Below, one piece after another: positions 21,542 through 32,839 of a stretch of DNA of 64,000 nucleotides. The stretch comes from Bettongia penicillata ogilbyi (taxonomy: Eukaryota; Chordata; Mammalia; Diprotodontia; Potoroidae). The notes beneath the pieces were generated by a model that saw only the letters and a list, made by a program, of their open reading frames with translations, was not told the DNA's origin and made no database searches. Made by a program: the position numbers and the translations under genes. The DNA lies in the NCBI GenBank assembly GCA_023548195.1, contig JAJHZJ010000221.1, positions 3,268,838-3,332,837 on the forward strand, written 5' to 3'. Each line of letters starts with the position of its first letter. Position 1 is the stretch's first letter.

Positions 21542-22347
21542 CACAGGGTGAATTGAATAAGAAGGGACGATATCTAAAAAGATAAACTTGAGTGAGAGAA
21601 TAATATATTGGGTGGGAGGAGAAAGGGAGAAATGGAGAGAAAAAGGTTTTTCAATGGAGGAGAAATGGGAGGAGATGAGAGGGAAAAAGTGAAGCTTACT
21701 CTCTTCACATTTGGCTTATGGCAAGAATAACATGCTCTCTCAATTTGATATGAAAATCTGTCTTACTCTACTGGAAAGTAGAGAAGAAGGGACAAGTGGG
21801 ATAAAGGGGATGATAGAAGGGAGGTCAAATGGGAGGAGGGAGTAATTAGAAGTAAATACTTTTGGGGAGGGACAAGATAAAAAGAGAGAATAGAATAAAT
21901 GATGGGCAGGATGGGATGGAGGGAAATATAGTTAGTCTTACACAACATGACTATTATGGAAGTCTTTTGCAAAACTACACATATATAGACTCTATTGAAT
22001 CGCATGCTTTCTCAATGGGGATGAGTTGGGAGGGAGGAAGGGCAGGAAGTTGGAACTCAATGTTTTAGGAATGAATGTTGAAAATTGTTTTTGCAAACAA
22101 CTGGGAAATAAGAAATACAGGTAATGGAGTATAGAAATCTATCTTGCCCTCCAAGAAAAGAGAGAAGAGGGGTGTGATAGAAAGGAGGGTGTGATAGAAA
22201 GGAGGGTATATTGAGGGAAGGGGTAATCAGAATGCAAGGCATTATGGAGTGGGGGGAGGGGAGAGAAGAGGAAAAAATTTGGAACTCAAAATTTTGTGGA
22301 CATGAATGTTGAAAACTAAAAATAAATAAATAAACATTAAAAAAAAG
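20998..22347 (+). mobile_element. HAL1-like element A, 3' part
   Basis: This continues element A: the ORF1 C-terminal region (21005-21378, frame broken, with the REWN- and TYP-equivalent stretch recognisable at about 21185-21260), then the 3' region with a pure CA run at 21511-21540, G-rich purine tracts and an A-rich tail ending near 22346 (AATAAATAAATAAACATTAAA). The usual ORF1 stop TGA is TCA here at 21369-21371. Copies A and B differ clearly in their 3' regions, so B is not a simple duplicate of A. Confidence 0.82.
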
Positions 22348-22689
22348 AAATGCCTACCTTAAGGCCTGCAAGTCCTTTCTTGAATCCATATCTAGCACCA
22401 TTTTCTGATGAAAGGGACCAAGTCCACTGATCCTCCCTCCCTCCTTGAATGACTCTTTTCATTCATTAGACATCATGTTGTCTCTCTGCTCCTGACTGAT
22501 TGTGTTCTTTTCTTCAGGTTCAGTCTCTCTGATCCTAGCTGGGCTACTGGTCCAGGTTGACTGATGACATAGTCAATGGAGGCAGGAAGGTGGGTTATAG
22601 AAAAGGAAACTCTCTCCCAAGGGTAGTTCCTTATGGGGGACCTGGCTGGAGACTGGACTAAATTTAGTTGTTACTTTGTCTAACTCTAT
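22348..22689. other. Unassigned interval between repeats
   Basis: I see no recognised repeat, RNA or coding frame here. Confidence 0.35.
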
Positions 22690-24821
22690 AAAGCAACCCC
22701 TTGATAGTTTGATTGGCATAGTACTAACTCTGTAAATTACAAGGTATTGTCATTTTTATTATATTGGAGTAGCAGAGCCAAAGTAAAGAATATGCCTCTA
22801 ATTTCTTATGTCTTCTGTGTTTCCTTAAGGAGTGTTTTATAGTTGTAGACATACGGGTCATGAATGTAAGATTGAATCATGGATGTTTTATGTATTTTTT
22901 AGTTCATTTGAATGTGACTTCTCTATGATTTTCTCCTCGATTTTATTATTGTGATTGACATTGTGGGTTTATTTTGTTTCCTGCTCCATTATTGAAGCTG
23001 TTAATTGTCTTAGTTTCTTGACTGATTTCTAGAATTTTCCAAATAAATTCTGTCAGCAAACAGTGATGGTTTTGTCTCGTCTTTGGTCATCTTTATGTCT
23101 TTAATTTACATGTCTTGTCTTATTACTATCGGAAGCATTTATAGAACTATGTCAAATGAGAGTGGGGAAAAAGGAGCATTCTCACTTTACTCCTGTACTT
23201 ACTGTAAAATTTTCAAATATTTACAGATTGGATATAATACTAGGTTTTGATTTTAGATAAATATCTTTTTATCATATTAAAAAAGTGCTCTATGCCTATG
23301 TTTTGTACAGTTTTACCATAACTGGGGATTATATTTTATCAAAGGCTTTTTCTCCAACTATTTAGAGTTTGAGATGCTTTTGTTTTTAATGTTTAATTGT
23401 ATTAATTGTTTTTGTAATTTTGAATCATCCTTGATACCTAATATAAACTTAACTTTATCATAAACTGAATTTATTTCTGTTTTTGTTATTCTTTTATTGC
23501 TCTTGTCTTTTCTAGGTATTATTTAATATTTTAATATAAAAAGTATTAATGATTCCTGCCTATAGCTCTTTTTCTTTACTTTAGCCTTCCCTTGTATGGG
23601 GTAAGAGGACTATATATATTTTGTGCCATAAAATGAGTTGGGAAAAGTTGTTTTCCACTGATTTGAAGTGAATAATCACTTTAGCATAATTAATAATTAT
23701 TATTTAAAAATTTGATAGAATTCTATTTGTACCAGGACTTCTTCTATCCTTTGGGAATTCCTTTATAGCTAATTTAATTTCCTTTTCTGGAATCAGGTTA
23801 TTTAAAATCTATTTGGTATTTTTTTAATTTGGTAATTTTATATTTTTGTAGACATTCCTGTATATCTTTCAAATGCTTATTTTAGCTTGCATAAAATTAT
23901 GTAAGAGCTTCTCATAATTTTCTTAAAGTTTTTCTCTGTTATGTTATCTGATTAGCTTTTCAAAGAATAAGTTTTTACTTTAATTGTCATCTTTTTGTTT
24001 TCTAATTATTTCAACTTCAGTTTTTAATATTTTCTCTGTAGTTATTTTGGTTTCATTTACTTGTCTGTTTTCTAATTTTTAAATTATATATTCTATTTGT
24101 TAGTCCTCTCTCTTTACATTTTCTTGATCTATGTCCTCAGGAATTTAAGTTTTCCCTTACTGACTACTTTAGCAATGTCTCAGAAATATTGACATCTTCT
24201 CTCTTCATTATCATTCACTTAAATATAGTTATTGTTTCTATAATTTGTTCTTTGACTTCAGGATGGCTTTATTAAATTTCATTTAGGTCTATTTCTCTTA
24301 TATGTTCTTCCTGAATTATCTACTACTGTAACTATATTGTGATCTGTATAGGCTCTATTAAGTTACTATGATTTTTACCATTTATTTATAATTTCTATGT
24401 GCCATACCATATGGCCTATTTTTGTGAAGGTGAGATGTGGTATTGAGAGAAATGTACATTCTTGATATATTCTCTTTCAAAAGATACTCTACGTCTTTTA
24501 AAACTAACTATTGCAATAATTTGTTGTTATGTATTTTCCCTTTCATTTCCATTTCTGTAGAATTTGACTCCTAGAGAGGAATGTTAAAGTCTGTTAGTAT
24601 TATTGTGTTATTATCTATATCTTTTTTCAATTCAATTAACTTTTCCTATATTAATCCCATTGCTATACCTTTGGAGATATATATATATATAATATATAAT
24701 ATAATACATATACTTAGTATTGATATTAGTTCATGGCTTGTAGTTTCTTTAAGCTTAATATTGTTTCCTTGTTTATCTCTATTGTTATAATAAATTATAG
24801 ATTTTACTTGATCTCAAATAC
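22690..24821 (-). pseudogene. Ancient L1 ORF2 relic (antisense)
   Basis: A very A+T-rich stretch that on the minus strand follows the order of L1 ORF2, with 3' codons at the low-coordinate end ('gcatagtactaactctgtaa' for the IGIVLI region, 'cagcaaacagtgatggtttt', 'aaaggctttttctccaacta' for the A-E-K-A-F segment). No frame above about 70 codons survives. The same region occurs again at 25500-28700, so two different L1 insertions, or a duplication, lie side by side. Confidence 0.6.
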
Positions 24822-25071
24822 TTTTTTGTTGTTCATTCATTTCAGTTGTGTCTGACTCTTTGTGGCCCCATTTGGGGTTTTCTTAGCAAATATACTAGAG
24901 TGGTTTGCCATTTCCTTCTCTAGCTCATTTACAGATGAGGAAACTGAGGCAAACAGGTTTAAGTGACTTGCCCAGGGTCACACAGCTAGTAAGTGTCTGA
25001 GGCTAGATTCGAACTCAGGTCCTCCTGACTCCAGGACTCAACACTCTATCCACTGCACCACCTAGTTGCCC
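24822..25071 (-). repeat. tRNA-derived marsupial SINE (antisense), inserted in L1
   Basis: This is the reverse complement of the SINE at 16118 and 35645. 'cagttgtgtctgactctttg' and 'ggccccatttggggttttct' form the tail. The core reads 'gaggaaactgaggcaaacag', 'gggtcacacagctagtaagt' and B-box complement 'gattcgaactcaggtc', and 'ctatccactgcaccaccta' is the tRNA-like head. It splits the L1 relic. Confidence 0.82.
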
Positions 25072-25244
25072 AAAATTCTGCTTTGGATTCATAGTAAATT
25101 ATGCATCAGGCTCTTATCTAATTCTATGTCATTACTTTTTAGATTTTTTTTTTAAGCATGTAGCAATTTGGGAGATTTCTTTTCCATTCTTTCATTCTCT
25201 TCTTCTATTTGATTGTTTAAATCTTCACATGTATGGTGAATGCA

Positions 25245-25495
25245 AAGCAGCTAGGTGGCACAGGGACAACTGAATGGCACAGTGGATAGAGTGCTGATAG
25301 AGTCAGGAAGACTTGAGTTCAAATCTAGCCTCAGACACTTAGTTGTGTGATCCTAGGCAAGTCAGCCCCTATTTGCCCAAATGTCCTTTCTATAAAATGG
25401 AGATAATAATGGCATCTACTTTTCAGAATTTCTGGAATCAAATGACATAACAATTGTAAAGTGCTTAGCATAGCGCTTGGCATTTAGTAAATAGG
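25245..25495 (+). repeat. CORE-SINE (sense) with L2-type tail
   Basis: The tRNA-like head appears twice in part ('agctaggtggcacagg' and 'aatggcacagtggatagag'). The B-box is 'gagttcaaatctag'. The CORE/3' end reads 'aaatggagataataatggca', 'gtaaagtgcttagcatag' and 'cttggcatttagtaaata'. The partly doubled head suggests a small internal duplication or a SINE-in-SINE. Confidence 0.78.
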
Positions 25496-25499
25496 TATG

Positions 25500-27310
25500 A
25501 GGTGGAACATCAGAGATGCCTTAATTTACATTTATCTAATTATTAGTGATTTGGTGCTTTTTAAATTGATTTCTGATAACTTGGTTTTATTCCTTTGAAA
25601 ATTGCTTGTTCATATTCCTTAGCCATTTATTTCCTAGGTAATGGCTCTTAAGTTTGTAAATTTGAATTAGTTATTTCTACATGCTAAATATGAAACACTT
25701 GTCAGGGAATCTTGCTGGAAGGCTTTTTCCGTTACCTGTTTACTATCTAATTTTAGCTAGATTCCTTTTTCTGTGCAAAATGTTTTAAATTTTATGTAAT
25801 CTAAACTTTCCATTTTATCTCCTCTGTTCCTGCTACTTATTTGAGCATGAACTCTTCCTCTGTCTATAGGTCTGAATTTTGCTCCTCTAATTTGTTTCTG
25901 ATGTTACCTTTTATATTTGTCATTTATACATTTGGAGTTTACCTTGACAAATGGTGTGAGAGGTTGACCTATAAGTAAATTTTGTAAATTCAAGTTTTCT
26001 TGAAATATTTTGCCAAATAATATCTTTATCCCAGTAATTTGGATCTTTAGTCTATGTAATATACTACTGTGTTTGTTTCTGTATGCTATGTAATTAATCC
26101 GTTCCACTGATGAACTTCTTTATTTCTTAACTGCTACCAAATTGTTTCAGTGATTCCTGATTTGCATTATAGTTTGAAATGTGGTATTGATAGGTCCCCT
26201 TCTTTATATTTTTTTCATCATTATCCTTGAGATTTTTCACCTTTTTTCTCTCCCTAAATTTCATTATTATTTTTGCTAGAGCTAAAAATTAATCTTTTGA
26301 CAGTTTAATTGGTATAACACTGAATAAATAAATCAGTTTGGCTAGTTTTCTTCATTTTAATTCTCTTCATTTGAATAACCTATTTTATAATTAATATTTC
26401 TCCAGTTGTCTAGATATGCCTTCATTTCTGCAAGGAATGTTTTATAGTTGAATACATATATATTATATGTTTTTTTCTTAGTATTTAGATCCCCAAATAT
26501 TTTGTATCTTCTTTAGGTATTTGGAATGATATTTTTCTTTTTGTTATCTCTTCCTGATTTTTATATTTGTTTATATATTTATCTGAAAATTTGGACTAAT
26601 TTATGGATCGTTTCAATTCATTTTAGAGCACTCTTCTAGGTTTTCTAAATGTCTTTATTATCTGCAAAAGTAACAATTTTGTTTTTTGCATTGCCTATAT
26701 TTAACCTCTCATTTTCTGTTCTTGTTTTATTGCTATATGTGGCATTTCTAGAACTATGTTAGATATTAATGGTGATAATGGGCATCCTTGCTTCGACTCT
26801 GATCTTATTGGAAAGAACTCTAACTTTTCTTGATTAGATAGGTTTGCTCTTGATTTTAGATGAGAATTACTTATAATATTAAGGAAAATTCCATTTCATG
26901 CTTTCTAGTATTTTTAACAAAAACAAGTATTGGTTTTTGTTAAAAGCATTTTCATCATCTATTGGTGTGAACATATAGTTTTTATGATTTATATTTTTTG
27001 CATTATTAATTGTATGTATAGTCTTCCTTATTCATGATATAAATCCAAGTTTATAATCTTTCTAATGTATTGTTGTAGCCTATTTGCTAGTATTTAATTT
27101 AAAGTTTTTGTGTCAATCTTCATTGGTGATACTGGTCTCCATGTTTTTTTTTCTCTGCATTGTCTCTCTTGTTTAAGCATCAGAACCATATTTGTATTAT
27201 ATAAAATTATTGGAAGGGAACCATTTTCTCTATTACAAACCAGTTATATAATGCTAAGATTAATTTTGTTTAATTGTTGGATTCAATTCACTTGTAAATC
27301 TATCTGATGC
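25500..27310 (-). pseudogene. Ancient L1 ORF2 relic (antisense), second copy, part 1
   Basis: On the minus strand this runs from the ORF2 C-terminal region near 25500 ('ttgcttgttcatattcctta') upstream through 'aacctattttataattaata' to the reverse-transcriptase region. At 26940-26990 'aaaagcattttcatcatcta' is the complement of the L1 A-E-K-A-F segment and 'gatattaatggtgataatgg' the region beside it. It is interrupted at 27310 by a solo LTR and resumes at 27785. No open frame is left. Confidence 0.65.
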
Positions 27311-27784
27311 TGTAATGTCAAGGGAATTTGAACATCTTCTCTGTCCCTTAATAGGCCCATATGTTTTGAGCTTTGACACAGCCCACAGCCTGAGTCACAT
27401 GAAGCCCATGGTGGAAGAAGTTTGCTGAATGGGTGGAGCAGGAAGGGTGGAGCAGAAAGAGTGATGTGGAGCTGAGAAAGAGAGTAAGAGAGAGAGAGAG
27501 GGAGAGAGGGAGAGAGAGAGCAGGCATGCACAGTAGCTAGCATGAGTGAGACAGGGAGTGATTATGTCTAAGGGAGCTTGTTTGTGGGGAGGCCTGACAG
27601 AGGGAAGGCTTGGAGATAGCCGTGTATAGATTTCCTTGTTACTGTAATGGATTTAATTTTCTTGTGTGTGAATAAATGTCTTTATTTATATTTATATAAA
27701 TTTATATTTATATTTTTCAAATTTACCCTGAAAATATGCATGCATATCCATAGCAGCTGCTGTGGGTATCACATTAGAGCTACA
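27311..27784. mobile_element. Solo LTR of an endogenous retrovirus-like element, 5-bp TSD
   Basis: 474 bp begin TGTAATG and end GCTACA, with short inverted termini TGTA/TACA, and are flanked by the perfect 5-bp direct repeat GATGC (27306-27310 and 27785-27789). Removing one GATGC and the insert restores the L1 sequence ('atctgatgc' joined to 'aggagattttt'). Inside are a GA-rich run (27484-27520) and a possible polyadenylation signal AATAAA at 27671-27676. No internal viral genes remain; recombination between two LTRs normally leaves such a solo copy. Orientation is probably plus, from the AATAAA. Confidence 0.8.
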
Positions 27785-28700
27785 GATGCAGGAGATTTTT
27801 CTTTAGGAGTTTATCTGTGGCATGATCATATTCTTTTTATGAGATTAAGTTAAGTCTTTTTTCTTTTTCTACTAATCTGAGTATTTCATATTTTTATAAA
27901 TATTCATCCATTTTCCTAAGTTATCAATTATATTAACATATAATTGAACAAACTAATTTCTAATATTTTCCTTTATTTCCTCTTTAATTATTGTGAATTC
28001 TTCGTCTCCTTTTCTATACCAACAATTTGGTTTCCCCCCTCCTTAAAAACAATGAAATTATAAACATTTTATTAGTTTAAAAAACTTCTCGTATTTATCA
28101 CTTCAGTAGGTTTTTTTTTACTTCCAACTTTATGAGTCTTGTCTTTAATTTTCAGAATTTTTATTTTGTTATTTAGTTGGAGGTTTTGAAAACTTAATTG
28201 TTGTTCAAGTATTTTAGATGTGGGTGTTCTTTTTTTATGATAAAAAAGTATTTAGGGATATAGATTTTTCCACTTAAGATTAGCTTTAGTTGCACCCTAT
28301 AAGTTTTGGTATTTTGCCTTATTATTATAATTTTCTTTGATTAAATTTTCTATTTTTTAAATATTAATTTGTTCTTTGACCCACCAGTTCTTTAGCATTG
28401 TTTGTCTTACTCTCTAAGTACTTTAAAATTCTTCTTGAAAGGAAAGTATGTCAGTTGTTTTATATTTTTTGTGAAGTTCCAAGACATTATACATTTGCCA
28501 ACATACCATGGAATAACTGAGAGTATGCTTAATTCTTTTTTGTGACCACTTAATACTGTACCATTTTAAAAGAAAATTTTCTTTCCTTTTTTTATCTTCA
28601 GTATTGTTCTTTATTCTTCCCTTCTATTCTATTTCAAATTTTATTTTCTGATTCCTTATTTATTCCTTTTTCTATGCTTTCTGTGTCCTATGTAGTAAGT
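27785..28700 (-). pseudogene. Ancient L1 ORF2 relic (antisense), second copy, part 2
   Basis: This continues the L1 of 25500-27310 after the LTR: 'ggagatttttctttaggagt', then 'tcttcgtctccttttctata' and 'aatcttcattggtgat'-type upstream sequence, reaching the linker between endonuclease and reverse transcriptase near 28300. It has decayed to stop-rich A/T sequence and loses recognisable similarity near 28700. Confidence 0.55.
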
Positions 28701-29655
28701 TTCTGAAGTACCAAGTTCGAACTTCTTCTAACTAATTTTTGTGTTATTGGCTTTATAACTTTTGTCCTGTGCTCCTTATTATTTTCTGTCCTATGCTTTA
28801 CTCTTAGAAATACCAATAAATGAGGAAAGCAGCGTCATGTGATGGAAGTGTGTAACAAAATAATATATCCTCATGTGACCTAGATTTACTCCCTTCCTTC
28901 ACCTTGATCAGTCTACAACCTGAAGGATGTGTCACTTTATCTATATGGTGTCCCCCACTATTTTGGGTGTCAGCTACTCTTAACAAGTCATGTATCCCTC
29001 CTCCTGGGTCAGGGTGCTTCTCATAGAGGCATCTCTGAAAGATGTCTTGAAATGCACAAAATCTTTCCAGGCTAAAACCATAATACAGTTCCCATTTTCT
29101 ACCATAGGTACACTTCCCTTAGCCTGCTATGTTTGGGATTTTCAGCTGGATCTTATATCTCCCCATTAGGATCACATCATTCCTGTTCTCCATTTCAATT
29201 CCTCCATTTTCTTACCTCTTCCATTCTCCAGAACTCCCAATTACCAAGAAACAATAAGAATCAGCATCCCCTTAATTCTCCCCCATGAACACAGTATGGA
29301 TATGTTCCCACTCTTCCACAACTTTCCTGACCCTATTTATTCAATCTGCAACTCTGTTCTACAAAGCATTGCTTTGCTTGAGGGGGTTATTGGAGGGATT
29401 GTGTCGATCATAACTCACTTCGGTCCATCTGCTTTTGCTTTTCCTGATTCACTTACTTAGATTTTTTTCTATTTCTGTTGTTTGGGATGTTTGCAAATTG
29501 AATATTTTTCTCACTCTTGTTGTTTTGTTTTTTGTAAGAATGCCTCAAATGTTTCTCTTTAGAGCAACCTTTTTCTTTTTGGTCAAACTAGGTTTATTAA
29601 GTTTTTTTGTGTATTACAACTTTAGCTCCTTTGTTTTTTCGTTTTGTTTTTTTTT
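28701..29655. other. Unassigned interval
   Basis: About 950 bp. 28820-29430 is less A+T-rich and has no recognised repeat; 29440-29655 is T-rich. The 60-aa and 85-aa frames (28804-28986 minus, 29435-29692 plus) show no domain. Confidence 0.35.
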
Positions 29656-29726
29656 AATAATACACTATACCTCTACTCAGCTACCAAAGTGATCTTTTTA
29701 AAGATGCAGGTCTGACCATATCACCT
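29656..29726 (+). repeat. L2 fragment, part 1 (split by nested insertions)
   Basis: 'ctcagctaccaaagtgatct' and 'gatgcaggtctgaccatatc' are the standard L2 segment that precedes 'actccagtggttcc'. The continuation is found 2.15 kb away at 31880. The duplicated 'accatRtcacct' (29715-29726 and 31880-31891) marks the target-site duplication. Confidence 0.75.
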
Positions 29727-29910
29727 TGTTTTTGCTTGATTTTTGTCCTTGAAAAGAACCAGCAACATCAGGAAAGTGATGTCATGACTTGCAAGTAAAT
29801 TAGATTTGAGTGAGGCAGGGCTGTGCAAAGTCACCAACCTCACTATCTCCTCTAGATCAGGATGACTGGAGATGGACCTGGGTGCAGTGGCAGAACTTAG
29901 TAATTTTTTT
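29727..29910 (+). repeat. RTE-tailed SINE-like element, part 1 (inserted in L2)
   Basis: 'atgtcatgacttgcaagtaa', 'gagtgaggcagggctgtgca' and 'aggatgactggagatgg' match, with divergence, the RTE-like module seen in the SINEs at 39639, 35975 and 61037. The element breaks at 'acttagtaattttttt' and resumes at 31711. Confidence 0.6.
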
Positions 29911-30732
29911 AAAATTTATTTATTTAGGTTTTCAACATTCATTTCCACAAAATTTTGAGTTCCAAATTTTCTCATTTCTCCCCTTCCCCCACCCCAAAAT
30001 GCCAAGCATTCTAATTACCCCTATCACCAATCTGCCCTCCCTTCTAACATCCCTCTCTTCCCTTATCCCCATCTTCTCTTTTGTCCTGTAGGGCAAGATA
30101 AATTTCTATACCCCATTACCTGCATTTCTTATTTCCTAGTTGTATGCAAGAACAATACTCAACAGTTGTTCCTAAAACTTTGAGTTCCAACTTCTCTTTC
30201 TCCCTCCCTCCCTCCCCACCCATCCCCATTGGGAAGGCAAGCAATTCAATATAGGCCATATCTGTGTAGTTCTGCAAATGACTTCCATAATAGTCGTATT
30301 GTGTAAGACTTCTATTCTCTCTTTTGACCTTGTCCCTCACCAAGAGTGTTGACTTCTAATTGCTTCCTCCTCCCATTTGCCCTCCCTTCCATCATCCCCC
30401 TCCCCCTGCTTATCCTCTTCTCCCCCACTTTCCTGTATTGTAAGATAGGTTTTCATACCAAAATGAGTGCCCCTTTTATTCCTTCCTTTAGTCAAATGTG
30501 ATGAGAGTAAGCTTCATGTTTTTTCTCTCACCTCCCTGCTTTCCCCTCCACTGAAAAGTCTTTTACTTGCCTCTTTTATGAGAGATAATTTGTCCCATTC
30601 CATTTCTCCCTTTCTCCTCCCAATATATTCCTCTCTCACCCCTGAATTTCATTTTTTAAAGCTATAATCCCACCCTATTCAACTCATCCTGTGCGCGCTC
30701 TCTCTCTCTCACTCTCTCTGTGTGCATATGTG

Positions 30733-30788
<56 letters not shown>

Positions 30789-31499
30789 TGTAGAGTTTTG
30801 TCTTCACAACCACCTTTCCTCCAGTTCAGCCAAGTCAGCCCTGGGGGCTGAGATTCAGATAAGCTGCAGGGGCAGGCCCACCATTCAGTGTTAGATAAAG
30901 ATCAGCTGCTCAAATCCCACAGGAGTATTAGGTGGGGGCAGGGCAACTACACAGGGCTGAGGTAAGAATCAACTGCTCAGTGCCCCTAGGGGTTTTATGA
31001 TACAACAATGGATGTAGGCTGCTGTAGGGGCTGCTGTGGAAACTGCTGCCTCCTGCCCATGTGGCCTCTGCTGCTGCTGCCTGAGGCCGGAGCCACAAGA
31101 AGACCCTTCTTCCTTCTCAGCTAGCTGAAAAAACCCTCTCACTGACCTTTGGAGCCTGTGGATTGAGGGATCTGCAAACCACTGCTACTACCACTAGGGA
31201 TTCCACCCCTGAGGCCTACTCTTGTCCTCCTCCCATCCTCTTCCCATCCTCTTCCCAGAGCTGCACTGTGTCGTCAAGGGTGGGCTGCGCTGGGCTTTGC
31301 TCCATGTCTGGTGCAACAGGTGTTTCCCGTCAGCCTTTCAGGTCACTCTGGGCTGGAAATCTCCTCCACTCTGTTGTTCTGTGGCTTTTGCTGCTCTAGA
31401 ATTTGATGAGAGTCTTTCTTTACAGGTATTTTATGGGCTGTGGGAGAACAGCTAGCATATTCTCTATTCTTTCTACTCTGCCATCTTGGCTCTGCCCCC
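29911..31499 (-). mobile_element. ORF-less HAL1/L1 derivative D: 5' UTR joined to 3' region
   Basis: On the minus strand it starts at 31499 with 'gggggcagagccaagatggc', the same 5' end as elements A and B, and continues for about 700 bp of 5' UTR alignable with A (shared 'cagcccataaaatacctgta', 'aattctagagcagca'). At about 30790 it jumps directly into the CA/TG repeat of the HAL1 3' region and runs to an A-rich end near 29911. ORF1 is absent altogether. It carries the family's 3' purine tracts and a (TG)n run at 30735-30787. Whether this is one deleted copy or a non-coding subfamily cannot be told from one example. Confidence 0.78.
30691..30790. repeat. (TC)n and (TG)n microsatellite within D
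   Basis: A ctctct run is followed by a tgtgtg run of about 50 bases. It coincides with the junction between 5' UTR and 3' region in derivative D. Confidence 0.95.
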
Positions 31500-31710
31500 T
31501 CTTTTTGAAATTTTTAAAAATTATTTTAATTTTCAAGTAACAAGTATTTTTAAAATCAGGCTATTTTTTCCACTATTCCCTATTCCACTGAGCCAATGAA
31601 ATTTTTTAAAAGAAAAAACCAACACAAAATAAATTCTTTTCTACAGAACTGCATAGTCTGGCTAAAAATATTCCCACATTAACCAAAACTAATATTTTTC
31701 TCTTTTTGTC
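31500..31710 (-). repeat. Extra segment between D and its target duplication
   Basis: 210 bp of A/T-rich sequence lie between the 5' end of D and the repeated target 'acttagtaatttttt' (31711). It could be an older L1/RTE 3' end into whose A-rich tail D inserted, or sequence picked up at the 5' end of D during insertion. Family not recognised. Confidence 0.4.
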
Positions 31711-31879
31711 ACTTAGTAATTTTTTAAGCTAAAGTTTCAGGTTTGTCTGAGGCAATGCCCATCTCAGAGGGGAAGACCCTCAGGTTTTCTGGCCAAAACA
31801 GAAACAATTGCTATTTATTGTTACTCTGAGTCATCATAACCCAAACAATGATCAAGTGAGATTTGGGCTGAGATTGTCA
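31711..31879 (+). repeat. RTE-tailed SINE-like element, part 2
   Basis: It resumes exactly at the duplicated 'acttagtaatttttt' and reads 'taagctaaagtttcaggttt', 'gtctgaggcaatgcccatct', ending 'gctgagattgtca' before the L2 target duplication at 31880. Confidence 0.6.
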
Positions 31880-32485
31880 ACCATGTCACCTACCTACTCA
31901 GTAAACTCCAGTGGTTCCTTATTACCTTCAGGATCAAGTACAAAAGCCTCTGTTTAGCTTTTAAAGTCATTCATAACCTAGTCCCTTCCTGTCTTTCCAA
32001 TCTTCTTAACACTTTACTCCCCTCCATGTCTTCTACAATCCTATGACACCAGTCACCTTGTTACTTCTCACACAAGATACTTTGTCCCTGGACTCCATGT
32101 ATTTTCACTAACCGTTCTCTCATGCTTGGAATTCTCTTCCTCCTCACCTCAAAATCCCACCATCCCTTGAATCCTTCAATTTCCAGTCAAAGTCCTACCT
32201 CCTACAAGAAGCATTTTGTATTCTATTCCCTCTTAATGCTAATGCCTTCTTTTTGTGATATGTATGTATATATATATATATATATAATATGTGTGCATAT
32301 GTAAATATATGTATATATACACACATATATATTTATATATCTTGTATGTACATGTTTGCTCGCATATTTTCTATTAGCATGTGAGTTCCCTGTGGGCAGC
32401 AAATATTACTTCATTCTTTTTTTTATCCCCTGCATTTAGCGCAGTATGTGGCACAAAGTACGTGTTCAATAAATGCTTGTTGACT
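31880..32485 (+). repeat. L2 3' end, part 2
   Basis: Well-preserved L2 3' region: 'ctactcagtaaactccagtg', 'aaagtcctacctcctacaag', 'gcatgtgagttccctgtggg', 'cctgcatttagcgcagtatg' and 'caataaatgcttgttgact' as the end. It is interrupted by a TA-rich microsatellite at 32265-32345. Confidence 0.85.
32265..32345. repeat. (TA)n/(CATA)n microsatellite inside L2
   Basis: Alternating tatata, gtatata and cacacata units. Confidence 0.92.
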
Positions 32486-32839
32486 CCCTGGTTAACCATT
32501 CTTTACCCTTCTGCAGTTTTCCATGCCTGCAAAAAGTTTTATGTAATTCAAATTGTATAACAGCGTTTAAAGGTCTTTATCTTGACTGCTTCCAAATTTT
32601 GTTGTGTTTCTTTGAAATAGTCCAATTTAACCACTATGTGTCTTAGACTTTGAAATATAGGGTGTTTTTTCTTTCCTTAGTAAAGATATGTGAATTTTCT
32701 TAATCAGTGCTTTGCTATCCATATTCAGATTCCTGGATAGCTTTCTTGTATTATTTTTGATATTATGATATTCACATTAAATTTTCTTCGTCTTTGTCTT
32801 GGAGACGTATGATCTTTACATTATCTCTGCGTATCTTAT
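32486..32839. other. Unassigned A+T-rich interval
   Basis: Possibly decayed antisense L1; I cannot align it with confidence. Confidence 0.3.

Noticed and set aside
22348..29655. Idea of a large intron or lncRNA in the A+T-rich block
   Set aside because: The block is explained by two old antisense L1 relics, two SINEs and a solo LTR; no exon or splice pair is supported by sequence alone.
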